A DNA stretch of 64,000 nucleotides from Pseudomonas sp. F(2018) (GTDB lineage Bacteria > Pseudomonadota > Gammaproteobacteria > Pseudomonadales > Pseudomonadaceae), in NCBI RefSeq assembly GCF_005508865.1, contig NZ_SCOM01000006.1:102885-166884 (forward strand). The letters are read 5' to 3'. The notes under the pieces are model-generated. The model had not been told where the DNA came from. It was given only the letters and a program-made list of their open reading frames with translations, and did no database searches. Positions 55,003 through 63,372 of the stretch are shown piece after piece. A program made the translations under genes and the position numbers. Positions within the stretch are counted from its first letter, which is position 1. Every line of letters starts with the position of its first letter.

Positions 55003-55734
55003 TCAGCGGTACCGCTGAGCGGCACGCTCCATCCAGCCGTCCTGCAGCAGCTGCTGCAGCGTGCGGGACAGCAGCTCGCGCTCCGCCGCGCCACGACCGC
55101 CGCGCGCCAGGCCGACGTACAGGCGGGTCTGGGCCGGCGGCAGATAGGCGAGCTTGACCAGCTGGCGGGACAGCATCGGGTCGCGCAGCTGGAAGTCCAC
55201 CTGGCAGTCGGTGCCGATCATCAGCTCGACTCGCCCGCGCAGCTGCATCTGCAGCAGCTGCTCCTCGTTCTTCACGCCGATCTTGTGCAGCGCCGCATCC
55301 GAGTCGAACGGCTCGAAGTAGGCCGACTGCAGCACGTAGCCGATGCGCATGCCGCCCAACTGGGCATAGTCGCCGATGGCCGCCCGCTCCGGGGCGCCAT
55401 ACAGGCGCGGCGCGCAGGCGTGGTAGGTGGGTTCCAGATAGTCGATGTACTGCTCGCGCTCGGGCGTGCGCGCCAGGCCGGTCATCAGGTCGGCCTGGCC
55501 ACGGCGCATGTCTTCCAGCGCCCGCGCCCAGGGCTGCAGGCGCACCTCGAAACGCAGGCCGGTGCGCCGCTGCAGCTCGTCCAGCAGGTCGATATCCAGC
55601 CCTTCCAACCGGCCGCCGGCACCCTGCATGCGGAACGGCGGCCAGTAGTCGGTGACCACGCGCAATGGCTCGCCCGCCTGCTGCGCCGAGACGCAGCCGC
55701 TGAACAGCAACAGGACGAGCGCGCGCCGCATCAT
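55003..55734 (-). CDS. Periplasmic solute-binding protein, family 3
   Basis: 243-residue SBP_bac_3 protein with a short signal peptide (ending CVSAQQ). Mature start LRVVTDYWPPFRMQ and the GLDIDLLDELQRRTGLRF and DLMTGLARTPER motifs are typical of amino-acid-binding-like receptors. There are no transporter genes nearby, so it may act as a sensor or in an unlinked ABC system. Divergent from a second SBP_bac_3 gene (55990). Confidence 0.85.
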   Translation of the reverse strand: MMRRALVLLLFSGCVSAQQAGEPLRVVTDYWPPFRMQGAGGRLEGLDIDLLDELQRRTGLRFEVRLQPWARALEDMRRGQADLMTGLARTPEREQYIDYLEPTYHACAPRLYGAPERAAIGDYAQLGGMRIGYVLQSAYFEPFDSDAALHKIGVKNEEQLLQMQLRGRVELMIGTDCQVDFQLRDPMLSRQLVKLAYLPPAQTRLYVGLARGGRGAAERELLSRTLQQLLQDGWMERAAQRYR

Positions 55735-55989
55735 CTAGCGCACCGACTGGAGCGAGATAGCGCACTCGAACTGCAAGGCGAATGGCTGGTACATATGTTC
55801 TCCCATTTCCGTTTGGCATGGTAACTCGGCATGGCGCCGCTGCGCTCAGCATAGCTCGCGAGCCAGCCAGGCCGCGGCCTCGCAAGCCATGCAGACAGTT
55901 GTCTCGAGGCGCTGGACAAAGCCTTCGGCTGCCGCCATGCTCGGGGCCAGAACGAACAACAAGACGGCCCCCGAGCCGCGCGGTAGACG

Positions 55990-56727
55990 ATGCGCAGAAC
56001 CCTCTTCCCTGCCCTGCTGGCATGGCTCTGTTGTGCTGGCGCCCTGGCGCAGAACGCGCCCGATCCGACGGTCACCGTCGGCTTTTACGAATTCCCCCCC
56101 TATTCCTGGACCGATGACGACGGCAAGCCGCGCGGCTCGATCCTCGCCCTGACCGAACGCCTGTTGCGCCATGCCGGCTACCGCGGCGAATACCGCTCGC
56201 TGCCCGGCGCGCGCCTGTATGCCGGGCTGCAGGATGGCAGCGTGCAACTGTGGGCCGGCGCCGGCGGCAAGACCGAGCTGGTCGGCCATACCTACGAGGC
56301 CCGGCACAGCATGGGCGACCTCAGCCTGGCGCTGTACCACCGCCAGGACACACCGCCGCCGCAGATTCCTGAAGGCCTGCGCGGCAAGGGCATCATCGTC
56401 ATCACCGGCTACAGCTACTGGAAACAGGTCAACGACCTGCTCGCCGATCCGGCCATGGGCATCAGCACCCACCGCACCAGCACCCATGCCTCGGCCCTGG
56501 AGATGCTGCTGCGCAAGCGCGGCGACTACCTGCTCGACTACCAGGCTCCGGTGGAGCAGACCCGCAAGGCCCTCGGCCTGTCGCCGCTGCCTTTCACCGT
56601 ACTGCAGCACATCCAGCTGCGCCTGATCGCCTCGCGCCACGCCGCCGGCGGCCAGCCGTTGCTGGACCAGCTGGATCGCGCCTTCGAAGAGCTACAGGCC
56701 GCCGGCGAGAAGATGCAGGTCGACTAG
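55990..56727 (+). CDS. Periplasmic solute-binding protein, family 3
   Basis: 245-residue exported SBP_bac_3-like protein (signal ends GALAQN). VTVGFYEFPPYSWTDDDGKPRG opens the mature domain. The second lobe is more diverged than the neighbour's. Its stop overlaps the hrpB stop by four bases on the opposite strand. No cognate permease adjoins. With the divergent gene at 55003 it forms an orphan pair. Confidence 0.82.
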   Translation: MRRTLFPALLAWLCCAGALAQNAPDPTVTVGFYEFPPYSWTDDDGKPRGSILALTERLLRHAGYRGEYRSLPGARLYAGLQDGSVQLWAGAGGKTELVGHTYEARHSMGDLSLALYHRQDTPPPQIPEGLRGKGIIVITGYSYWKQVNDLLADPAMGISTHRTSTHASALEMLLRKRGDYLLDYQAPVEQTRKALGLSPLPFTVLQHIQLRLIASRHAAGGQPLLDQLDRAFEELQAAGEKMQVD

Positions 56728-59246
56728 GTGCCGCGCGGCTTGGCCCGCGCCGTGGGCTCGGCCACCAGCGGGTCATCCGGCCAGTAGTGCTTGGGGTAGC
56801 GGCCCTTCAGATCCTTCTTCACCTCGGCATAGGTATTGGCCCAGAAGCTGGCCAGGTCCTGGGTCACCTGTACCGGGCGCCGTGCCGGCGACAGCAGGTG
56901 CAGCAGCACGCCCTGGCGGCCACCGGCGATGCGCGGGGTGGCGGCCAGGCCGAACAGCTCCTGCAGACGCACCGCCAGCACCGGCGGCGACTCGGAGTAA
57001 TCGATGGCGATGCGCGAGCCGGACGGCACCTGCAGGTGCCTCGGCGCCAGTTCGTCGAGGCGCTGGGGCAGCGGCCAGGGCAACAGGCCGGCGAGGATGC
57101 CCGGCAGGTCGAGATTGGCGAAGTGGCTGAGGCGGCTGACCTTGCCCAGGTACGGCAGCAGCCAGTCTTCCAGCGTCGCCAGCAGCGCGGCGTCACTCAG
57201 GTCCGGCCATTCGCTGTCGCCCTTCTGCTGCAGATCCAGACCGCGCAGCAGCGCCACGCGCGCCTGCCACTGGCGCAGTTCGGGCGTGCAGGGCAGCAGC
57301 TCCAGGCCCTTGCGCCGTACCAGACCGAGCAGCGCGCGGCCACGGGCGGCCTCGTCCAGGCCGGTCAGCGCTTCGCGGCTGAGCACCAGTTCGCCGACCC
57401 GACGCTGGCGCTCGGCGCGCAGCACGCCCTCGCGCTCGTCCCACTCCAGCTCCTCGCGCACGCTCACCTGTTCGGCCAGCACCGAGTCGAACAGCGCCGG
57501 GTCGAGGTCGGCGGCCAGGTAGATGCGCTCGTCGCGCTGGCCCTGGCGGCTGCCGAGATCGGCGATCACCAGCCACTCATGCTTCATCAGCGCATCCGGC
57601 TCACCGAACAAGGCGGCGCGGCCGTTGGCCAGGCGATAGTCGCCGCCACCCTTGCCGCGCTGGCGGGCGACCCGGTCCGGGTAGGCGAAGGCCAGCAGCG
57701 CACCGAGCCAGCGCGGATGCTCAGGATCGGCCACCGCATCAGTGGCCTTGCCGCGTAGATAGCCACGGAACTGCCGGGCCAACTGGCGCGCGCGCTGCAC
57801 GCCACCACGGGAGCCACCGGCGGGACGCGACTCGCCGGCCAGCAGGCTCATGCGGCTGTGCAGGTCGGCGCCGCCGCCACGCAGGATATCGCGCTCGCCG
57901 AGCAGCGCCGCCAGGTCCGCCGCCAGCGCGCCGAGGCCCAGGGCCTGGCCACGCAGCAGCAGGTGGGCAATGCGCGGATGGGCAGGCAGTTCGGCCATGG
58001 CCTGGCCGTGGGCATTCAGCGCGCCGCGCTCGTCCAGCGCACCGAGGCGCGCCAGCAGGTCGCGGCCCTGGGCGAAGGCGGCCGCCGGCGGCAGGTCGAG
58101 CCAGGCCAGCTCGGCAGGCTCGACGCCCCAGCGCGCCAGTTGCAGGGCCAGGCCGGCCAGGTCGGCCTGGAGGATTTCCGCCGCGCCGTAGGCGGCCAGC
58201 TGCTCGTGCTGGGTCTGCGACCACAGGCGATAGCACACGCCCGGCTCCAGGCGCCCGGCGCGGCCGGCACGCTGGGTGGCCGAGGCGCGGGAGATGCGCA
58301 GGGTGTCCAGGCGGGTCATGCCGCTGGCCGGATCGAAGCGCGGCACCCGCGCCAGGCCGGCATCCACCACCACACGCACGCCGTCGATGGTCAGGCTGGT
58401 CTCGGCGATATTGGTGGCCAGCACCACCTTGCGCTTGCCGGCCGGCGCCGGCTCGATGGCAGCGCGCTGGGCGCTCAGCTCCAGCTCGCCGTGCAGCGGG
58501 CACAGCAGCACCTCCGGGCGCTGGCCCAGGCTTTCTTCGAGCTGCTCGTGCACCCGGCGGATCTCGGCCTGACCGGGGAGGAATACCAGCAGGCTGCCCG
58601 GACCATCGGCCAGCGCCTGCAGCACCGTCTGCACCACCCGCGGCTCGATGCGCTCGCCCGGCTGCCAGGGCGCGCCCCAGCGCATCTCCACCGGATGCAT
58701 GCGGCCCTCGCTGGACACCACCGGCGCGTCACCGAGCAGTGCGGAGAGGCGCTCGCCCTCCAGGGTCGCCGACATCAGCAGCACCTTGAGCGGTGGCTCA
58801 TCGCGCAGCAGCTCGCGGCCGTTGAGGGTCAGCGCCAGGGCCAGGTCGGCATCCAGGCTCCGTTCATGGAACTCATCGAAAATCACCAGGCCGACGCCAT
58901 CCAGCGCCGGGTCATCCTGCAGGCGGCGGGCGAGAATGCCCTCGGTGACCACCTCGATGCGGGTATTGGGGCCGACCTTGCTGTCCAGGCGAATGCGGTA
59001 ACCCACCGTCTCGCCGACCTTCTCGCCCAGCTCGCTGGCCAGGCGCTCGGCCGCGGCCCGTGCGGCCAGGCGCCGCGGTTCGAGCATGAGGATGCTCTGC
59101 CCGGCCAGCCAGGGCTCATCGAGCAGTGCAAGCGGCACGCGGGTGGTCTTGCCGGCGCCGGGCGGCGCCTCCAGCACGGCCTCGTGGCGCTGGGCCAGGG
59201 CGGCGCGCAGGGCAGGCAATACGTCGTCGATGGGCAGGCGGTTCAT
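56724..59246 (-). CDS. hrpB: ATP-dependent RNA helicase HrpB
   Basis: 840-residue DExH helicase. Walker A is APPGAGKTTRVPLALL (Lys33), motif II DEFHERSLD, motif III SATL, motif VI QRAGRAGR, followed by the HA2/OB and the HrpB-specific C-terminal region. The start at 59246 (MNRLPIDDV) is used because the upstream extension to 59381 has no family match. E. coli HrpB is a non-essential helicase linked to ribosome biogenesis and mRNA processing. Confidence 0.96.
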   Translation of the reverse strand: MNRLPIDDVLPALRAALAQRHEAVLEAPPGAGKTTRVPLALLDEPWLAGQSILMLEPRRLAARAAAERLASELGEKVGETVGYRIRLDSKVGPNTRIEVVTEGILARRLQDDPALDGVGLVIFDEFHERSLDADLALALTLNGRELLRDEPPLKVLLMSATLEGERLSALLGDAPVVSSEGRMHPVEMRWGAPWQPGERIEPRVVQTVLQALADGPGSLLVFLPGQAEIRRVHEQLEESLGQRPEVLLCPLHGELELSAQRAAIEPAPAGKRKVVLATNIAETSLTIDGVRVVVDAGLARVPRFDPASGMTRLDTLRISRASATQRAGRAGRLEPGVCYRLWSQTQHEQLAAYGAAEILQADLAGLALQLARWGVEPAELAWLDLPPAAAFAQGRDLLARLGALDERGALNAHGQAMAELPAHPRIAHLLLRGQALGLGALAADLAALLGERDILRGGGADLHSRMSLLAGESRPAGGSRGGVQRARQLARQFRGYLRGKATDAVADPEHPRWLGALLAFAYPDRVARQRGKGGGDYRLANGRAALFGEPDALMKHEWLVIADLGSRQGQRDERIYLAADLDPALFDSVLAEQVSVREELEWDEREGVLRAERQRRVGELVLSREALTGLDEAARGRALLGLVRRKGLELLPCTPELRQWQARVALLRGLDLQQKGDSEWPDLSDAALLATLEDWLLPYLGKVSRLSHFANLDLPGILAGLLPWPLPQRLDELAPRHLQVPSGSRIAIDYSESPPVLAVRLQELFGLAATPRIAGGRQGVLLHLLSPARRPVQVTQDLASFWANTYAEVKKDLKGRYPKHYWPDDPLVAEPTARAKPRGT

Positions 59247-59434
59247 GGGTTCTCCGAAACAGCCGGCGATTATAGAGGCTGCTGCCGCTTCCTTCGCCAA
59301 ACGCGTTGCGCCACGCTCCGCCGGCAACGGCTGCGCATGAAGCGGAAACACCTGGTCGAACCGAAGCGCAGTGTCGGGCATCCAACTGCAATGACGGCCT
59401 TGGTATAGTGCCGCACCATTTCCAGGAGGTGCCC

Positions 59435-59851
59435 ATGCGCATGCATTCCCGCGTTATCGGCGGCGTTCTCGCCGCGACCCTGCTGACCCAACTGTCCGCC
59501 TGCGGCACGCTGTTCTTCCCGGATCGCCGTGGCCAGATCGAAGGTCAGGTCGACCCGATTGTGGTCGGCCTGGATGCCATCGGCATCCTGTTCTACGTGA
59601 TCCCGGGGCTGATCGCCTTCGGCATCGACTTCGCCACCGGCGCCATCTACCTGCCCAACAACCAGTACTCGGTGGCGCCTGAGAAACTGCGCGAGGCCAT
59701 CGGCGCGGACGGCAAGGTCGACCAGATCAAGCTCAAGGCCATCCTCCATCGCGAGATCGGCCGCGACCTGCCGCTGGACGACCCGCGCCTGATCCAGCAC
59801 AACGGCAGCGTCGAGCAACTGGCCGCCTACGGCCTGCGCCCGGCCGCCTGA
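59435..59851 (+). CDS. Small lipoprotein of unknown function
   Basis: 138-residue lipoprotein with the lipobox LSAC (Cys23) after a hydrophobic signal. One further hydrophobic stretch, AIGILFYVIPGLIAFGIDFATGAIYLP, follows, then a charged C-terminal domain. CAGGAGGT is seven bases before the ATG, an unusually strong site. It is found in Pseudomonas as a hypothetical protein; I cannot assign a role. The open frame back to 59306 is not used. Confidence 0.85.
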   Translation: MRMHSRVIGGVLAATLLTQLSACGTLFFPDRRGQIEGQVDPIVVGLDAIGILFYVIPGLIAFGIDFATGAIYLPNNQYSVAPEKLREAIGADGKVDQIKLKAILHREIGRDLPLDDPRLIQHNGSVEQLAAYGLRPAA

Positions 59852-59906
59852 TGCACGGGGCGCCCACCGCTCGGCTGCGGCGCCCTATCCCCTCGCACAC
59901 ACCCAC

Positions 59907-60791
59907 ATGACCATCGCGCCACAGCACGCCCGCCTGCTGCGCCAGGCCACGGCCGCAGCCCTGGCCACCGCGCTGCTGCTGGCGTGCGCCAAGGCCGTGG
60001 CCTGGTGGCTGAGCGGCTCGATCAGCCTGCTGGCTGGCCTGACCGACTCACTGCTGGACGGCGCCGCCTCGCTGCTCAACCTGATCGCCGTGCACTACGC
60101 CCTGCGCCCGGCCGACGAGGATCATCGCTACGGCCACGGCAAGGCCGAGGCCCTGGCCGGTCTGGCCCAGGCGCTGTTCGTCGGCGCCAGCGCCGTGCTG
60201 GTGGCGCTGCAGGCCTGGCAGCGCCTGCAGCATCCGGAGCCGCTCGGCGCCCAGGCGCTGGGTATCGCGGTGATGCTGCTGTCGCTGGGCCTGACCTGCG
60301 CCCTGCTGCTGTTCCAGCGCCATGTGGTGCGCGTCACCGGCTCCACGGCGATCCGCGCCGACTCGCTGCACTACCGCTCCGACCTGCTGCTCAACGCCGG
60401 CATCCTGCTCGCCCTGGTGCTGGCGGCGCTGGGCTGGCACCGGCTGGACCCGCTGTTCGGCCTGGGCATCGCCGCCTACATCTTGTGGAGCGCCATCAGC
60501 ATCGTACGCGAGGCGGTGGCGGTGCTGATGGATGAGGAGCTGGCGCCGGACGTCAGCGAGCGCATGCACGCGCTGGCCTGCGCCGTGCCCGGCGTACTCG
60601 GCGCCCATGACCTGCGCACGCGCATCTCCGGCACCCGCTGGTTCGTTCAACTGCACCTGGAGCTGCCGGGCGAGCTCAGCCTAAGGGAGGCGCACAGCCT
60701 CTGCGTGCTGGTGGAGCAGGCGATCCGCGCCGAGTTTCCCCGCGCCGAGGTGCTGGTGCATGCCGACCCGAGCGAAGTCGTCGCCCGCTGA
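59907..60791 (+). CDS. fieF: Cation diffusion facilitator, FieF-like (Fe2+/Zn2+ efflux)
   Basis: 294-residue six-helix CDF transporter. Metal site A residues appear in LTDSLLDG (two Asp) and HYRSD (His and Asp). The cytoplasmic C-terminal domain has SGTRWFVQLHLELPG and HADPSEVV. The region RYGHGKAEALAGLAQALF matches E. coli FieF closely. Exports divalent metals in exchange for protons. No metalloregulator is adjacent. Confidence 0.9.
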   Translation: MTIAPQHARLLRQATAAALATALLLACAKAVAWWLSGSISLLAGLTDSLLDGAASLLNLIAVHYALRPADEDHRYGHGKAEALAGLAQALFVGASAVLVALQAWQRLQHPEPLGAQALGIAVMLLSLGLTCALLLFQRHVVRVTGSTAIRADSLHYRSDLLLNAGILLALVLAALGWHRLDPLFGLGIAAYILWSAISIVREAVAVLMDEELAPDVSERMHALACAVPGVLGAHDLRTRISGTRWFVQLHLELPGELSLREAHSLCVLVEQAIRAEFPRAEVLVHADPSEVVAR

Positions 60792-60970
60792 CGGCCTGGG
60801 AATCAGCGGCGTCAGGCCGAGCAGCAGAAGCAGGCAGATATCGGTGATCACTATGGTCTTGCGCATCGCTATGGCGTCCCTGAACGTGTGGACGCCAGTC
60901 TCCCCGATCGCCGCGCCGGGCGGGGTAAAGCCTGGGTAAAGAGCACGCGCAAAGCGGTAAAGAATCGACT

Positions 60971-60994
60971 AGAGCAATTGCTCTAATTTCTCTA
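60971..60994. promoter_or_regulatory. Palindrome and direct repeat upstream of the MAPEG gene
   Basis: AGAGCAATTGCTCT (60971-60984) is a perfect 14-base palindrome; AATTGCTCTA and AATTTCTCTA (60976-60985, 60985-60994) form a nine-base-period direct repeat overlapping it. It is 34 bases before the start codon, the right place for a repressor of MarR/TetR kind; no cognate regulator is adjacent. Confidence 0.4.
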
Positions 60995-61027
60995 GACTGC
61001 CGGCACAACAACAAGACGAGGTGCCGC

Positions 61028-61447
61028 ATGACCCTTTCCCCCTCCGCCATCGCCCTGCTCGGCCTGGTTGCCTGGCCGCTGCTGCTGATGTTCCTGATCA
61101 TCAACCAGCGCGGCCTGTTCGTGCTCAGCGGCAGGGTGAAGGTCAACGCCTTCGCCCCGGACGGCAGCAATACGCCCAGCGCGTTCGGCCAGCGCCTGGT
61201 GCGGGCCCACGCCAACAGCCTGGAGAACCTGCCGCTGCAGGCCGCCGTGCTGCTGTACGCGATGCATGCCGGGCAGACCGCGATCACCGACCCGCTGGCC
61301 TGCGTGCTACTCGGCGCGCGCCTGTTCCAGTCGGTCATGCACCTGATCAGCACCAGCGTGCCGTTCGTCTGGTTGCGCTTCGCCGGCCTGTTGGTGCAGA
61401 TGCTGGTTCTGGCCTGGTGGCTGCTGCAACTGGCCGGCCTGGTCTGA
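61028..61447 (+). CDS. MAPEG family membrane protein
   Basis: 139-residue protein with four hydrophobic helices. AHANSLENLPLQAAVLLY and LGARLFQSVMHLI carry the glutathione-site residues typical of MAPEG proteins (glutathione/eicosanoid metabolism in eukaryotes; detoxification presumed in bacteria). GAGG precedes the ATG by seven bases. Its last 141 bases are overlapped on the other strand by the 3' extension of the SGNH hydrolase gene. Confidence 0.88.
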   Translation: MTLSPSAIALLGLVAWPLLLMFLIINQRGLFVLSGRVKVNAFAPDGSNTPSAFGQRLVRAHANSLENLPLQAAVLLYAMHAGQTAITDPLACVLLGARLFQSVMHLISTSVPFVWLRFAGLLVQMLVLAWWLLQLAGLV

Positions 61448-62131
61448 GCCCGCACACAGCCGCTCACGCAGGATCGGCGCGAGCAGCTGTCCCCACGCCC
61501 GGTAGCCATCGGCGTTGAGGTGCAGGCCGTCGCCCCGATAGCTGCGCCCATCGAGGACGGCCTGCACATCCAGATACTGCCAGCCCTGCTCCTCTGCCCA
61601 GGCGAGCAGCTGCTCGTTCAGGCGGGCGACCTGCTGGTTGAGCGCCTGGTGATGCTTATGCAGCGGCGTCACCCGCAGGGTGGATTGCAGCACTGGCGTC
61701 ACGCCTGTCTCCCGCAGGCGCCACAGGATTTGCCGATAGTTGGCCAGCAGGCGCTCCTCGCTCACGCCATGGCGCAGGTCGTTGATGCCGATCATCAGCA
61801 GCGCCCGCTCGGCGCCGGCGGCCTCCACCAGGCGCAGGTGGCGCAGCAGGTCGTCACTCTGCGCCCCGGACACCGCCAGGTTCAGCGGCGCCATGCAGCC
61901 GCGGCCGGCGCTCCAGGCATGGCCGGCGCTGATCGAGTCGCCGAGCAGCACCAGCGGCGCGCGGCGGGTGGATTGGCCCAGAGCGACGAAGGCCGCCTCC
62001 ACCCGCTCCTCGCGAGTAGTTTTCGCAGGTGGCCGCTCGCCGGCCCGCAGCGCCAGCCAGCAGGCCCACAGCAGGGCGAAGGCCCACAACAGCAGGCCGG
62101 CGCGGCGGCGCAGATCATCGCTAAGGTGCAT
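61307..62131 (-). CDS. SGNH/GDSL hydrolase, membrane-anchored
   Basis: 274-residue hydrolase with an N-terminal membrane anchor (about 11-30). Catalytic elements: block I LLGDSISAG (Ser66), block III GINDLR (Asn117) and block V DGLHLNADGY (Asp201, His204). Such enzymes are esterases or lysophospholipase/thioesterase-like (TesA group). The fold ends near residue 226; residues 229-274 are a Gln/His-rich tail encoded entirely within the antisense of the MAPEG gene. The start at 62131 has only a weak ribosome site; the frame upstream to 62323 crosses a terminator hairpin and is rejected. Confidence 0.82.
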   Translation of the reverse strand: MHLSDDLRRRAGLLLWAFALLWACWLALRAGERPPAKTTREERVEAAFVALGQSTRRAPLVLLGDSISAGHAWSAGRGCMAPLNLAVSGAQSDDLLRHLRLVEAAGAERALLMIGINDLRHGVSEERLLANYRQILWRLRETGVTPVLQSTLRVTPLHKHHQALNQQVARLNEQLLAWAEEQGWQYLDVQAVLDGRSYRGDGLHLNADGYRAWGQLLAPILRERLCAGSDQAGQLQQPPGQNQHLHQQAGEAQPDERHAGADQVHDRLEQARAE

Positions 62132-62152
62132 GGGTCGATCTTGCCGCAGCGC

Positions 62153-62184
62153 AAAGAAAAGGGGGAGGCCTCGCGGCCTCCCCC
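62153..62184 (-). terminator. Strong intrinsic terminator on the minus strand
   Basis: Ten-base stem GGGGGAGGCC (62161-62170) and GGCCTCCCCC (62175-62184), loop of four, followed on the minus strand by TTTTCTTT. It stands 22 bases before the SGNH start codon, so it ends a transcript coming from 62185-62345 rather than an upstream gene. Confidence 0.85.
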
Positions 62185-62345
62185 TAGAACTGCTTGTCCG
62201 GCACTGGCAATCGTGTCGCCGCTTTCCTCGCCCGCCTGGTTGAGCGGTGCGGACCCGGGGGCCTGCACGATCCGGTGGGACCGCCGGCGCCGCGGCACCT
62301 GATTGGGCGCCGCGGTTGGACATAACGTCCGGGCCATGAAACTGA
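62185..62345 (-). ncRNA. Candidate small RNA or leader ending in a terminator
   Basis: GC-rich stretch with no convincing protein and a strong minus-strand terminator at its end. It contains two CCGCGGCGCC blocks and several possible stems. No known riboswitch or sRNA family was recognised by eye. It could be an independent sRNA or an attenuated leader of the SGNH hydrolase gene. The 5' end is undetermined. Confidence 0.3.
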
Positions 62346-62406
62346 GGGAAAGCTTAACCAGGGCAACGCGCCAAGGGATTGCGAAAATTGCTCACCATCA
62401 CATCAC

Positions 62407-62445
62407 TTGCGCAATAATAACTCACTGAGAGATTATTCAGCGCAA
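62407..62445. promoter_or_regulatory. Dyad operator candidate upstream of the Lrp-type gene
   Basis: TTGCGC-AATAAT (62407-62418) faces ATTATT-CA-GCGCAA (62432-62445), a 39-base interrupted dyad ending 23 bases before the start codon. Position and size suit binding by an Lrp dimer or tetramer, i.e. autoregulation. Inference. Confidence 0.45.
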
Positions 62446-62468
62446 TCCGAATACAAAGAAGCCGCACA

Positions 62469-62948
62469 ATGAACAAACTGGACCGCTACGATCTGCGCAT
62501 CCTCGCCGAACTGCAGCGCGACGCGCGCATTTCCAACCAGGAGCTGGCCGAGCGCATCGGCCTGTCACCCTCGCCCTGCTCGCGGCGGGTCAAGCAGCTG
62601 GAGGACGACGGCTACATCGCCCGCCAGGTGGCGCTGCTGGACCGCAAGAAGCTCGGCCTGTCGCTGACCGCCTTCGTGCTGATCGGCATGGACCGCCACA
62701 CCCCGGAGCGCTTCGAGCACTTCCAGTCGGTGATCCGCCAGTGCCCCGAGGTACTGGAGTGCAGCCTGGTGACCGGGATGGACGCAGACTACCAGCTCAA
62801 GGTGGTGGTGCCGGACATGGACCACTACCAGAAATTCCTCCTCGGCCAGCTGACCCGCATCGAGGGCGTGACCAGCGTGCGCTCCAGCTTCGTGCTCAAC
62901 CAGGTGCTGTCCAGCACCGAGCTGCCGCTGGAACACCTGCGCGGCTGA
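62469..62948 (+). CDS. Lrp/AsnC family transcriptional regulator
   Basis: 159-residue regulator with the N-terminal helix-turn-helix ISNQELAERIGLSPSPCSRRVKQLEDDGYI and the C-terminal RAM/ACT-like ligand domain (LECSLVTGMDADYQLKVVVPD). Lrp/AsnC proteins sense amino acids. The first residues MNKLDRYDLRIL are typical. A dyad just upstream suggests autoregulation. No divergent amino-acid gene adjoins. Confidence 0.94.
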   Translation: MNKLDRYDLRILAELQRDARISNQELAERIGLSPSPCSRRVKQLEDDGYIARQVALLDRKKLGLSLTAFVLIGMDRHTPERFEHFQSVIRQCPEVLECSLVTGMDADYQLKVVVPDMDHYQKFLLGQLTRIEGVTSVRSSFVLNQVLSSTELPLEHLRG

Positions 62949-63042
62949 ACGCCGCAGGGCCGTCTGGCGTCTACTGCGGACAGCGACGGCGCGCGTATAA
63001 TCGCCGCCCCGTCGAAGTCCCAGTCATACCCGCGAGGCCAGC

Positions 63043-63261
63043 ATGGAAACCGAACAGTTCGAAGCCCTGATGATGTACGTCCTGGTGGGCGGGCTGATGG
63101 TGTTCATGTTCTTCATCATCTGGGACCTGGCGAAGAAGTCCAAGGCCGGTCGCCTCGGCACCGCCATCCTGTTCCTCGGCCTGGGCCTGTGCCTGTTCGC
63201 CTTCCTGGCCAAGCCGCTGATCACCTACCTCATCGAGATGAGCCGCGGCATCCACGGCTAA
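63043..63261 (+). CDS. DUF2788 small membrane protein
   Basis: 72-residue protein with two membrane segments (about 11-27 and 40-62) and the DUF2788 pattern FIIWDLAKKSKAGRLGTAILFLGLGLCLFAFLAK. Function unknown; conserved in pseudomonads. A TATAAT at 62996-63001 is a probable -10 element. Followed by a REP palindrome. Confidence 0.88.
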   Translation: METEQFEALMMYVLVGGLMVFMFFIIWDLAKKSKAGRLGTAILFLGLGLCLFAFLAKPLITYLIEMSRGIHG

Positions 63262-63271
63262 GCGCTCAACC

Positions 63272-63330
63272 GTAGGGCGGGTGAAACCCGCGTTCCTCGG
63301 CACCCCGCTCGCGGGTTTCACCCGCCCTAC
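63272..63330. repeat. REP palindrome, GTAGGGCGGGT type
   Basis: Perfect 21-base arms GTAGGGCGGGTGAAACCCGCG and CGCGGGTTTCACCCGCCCTAC around a 17-base loop, between the convergent DUF2788 and rluE genes. Same family as 4195-4255. Confidence 0.92.
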
Positions 63331-63372
63331 GCCAGCCGCTGCGACCGCCCCATTAGTTCTACCCGTAACCTT

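Noticed and set aside
60681..60866. Possible 61-residue minus-strand peptide with a hydrophobic start (MRKTIVITDICLLLLL)
   Set aside because: Most of it is antisense to the fieF-like gene and only about 25 codons are free; hydrophobic start is suggestive but no homology or good ribosome site.
62132..62323. N-terminal extension of the SGNH hydrolase
   Set aside because: It would translate through a strong terminator hairpin and lacks a membrane or domain signature; the anchor begins at 62131.
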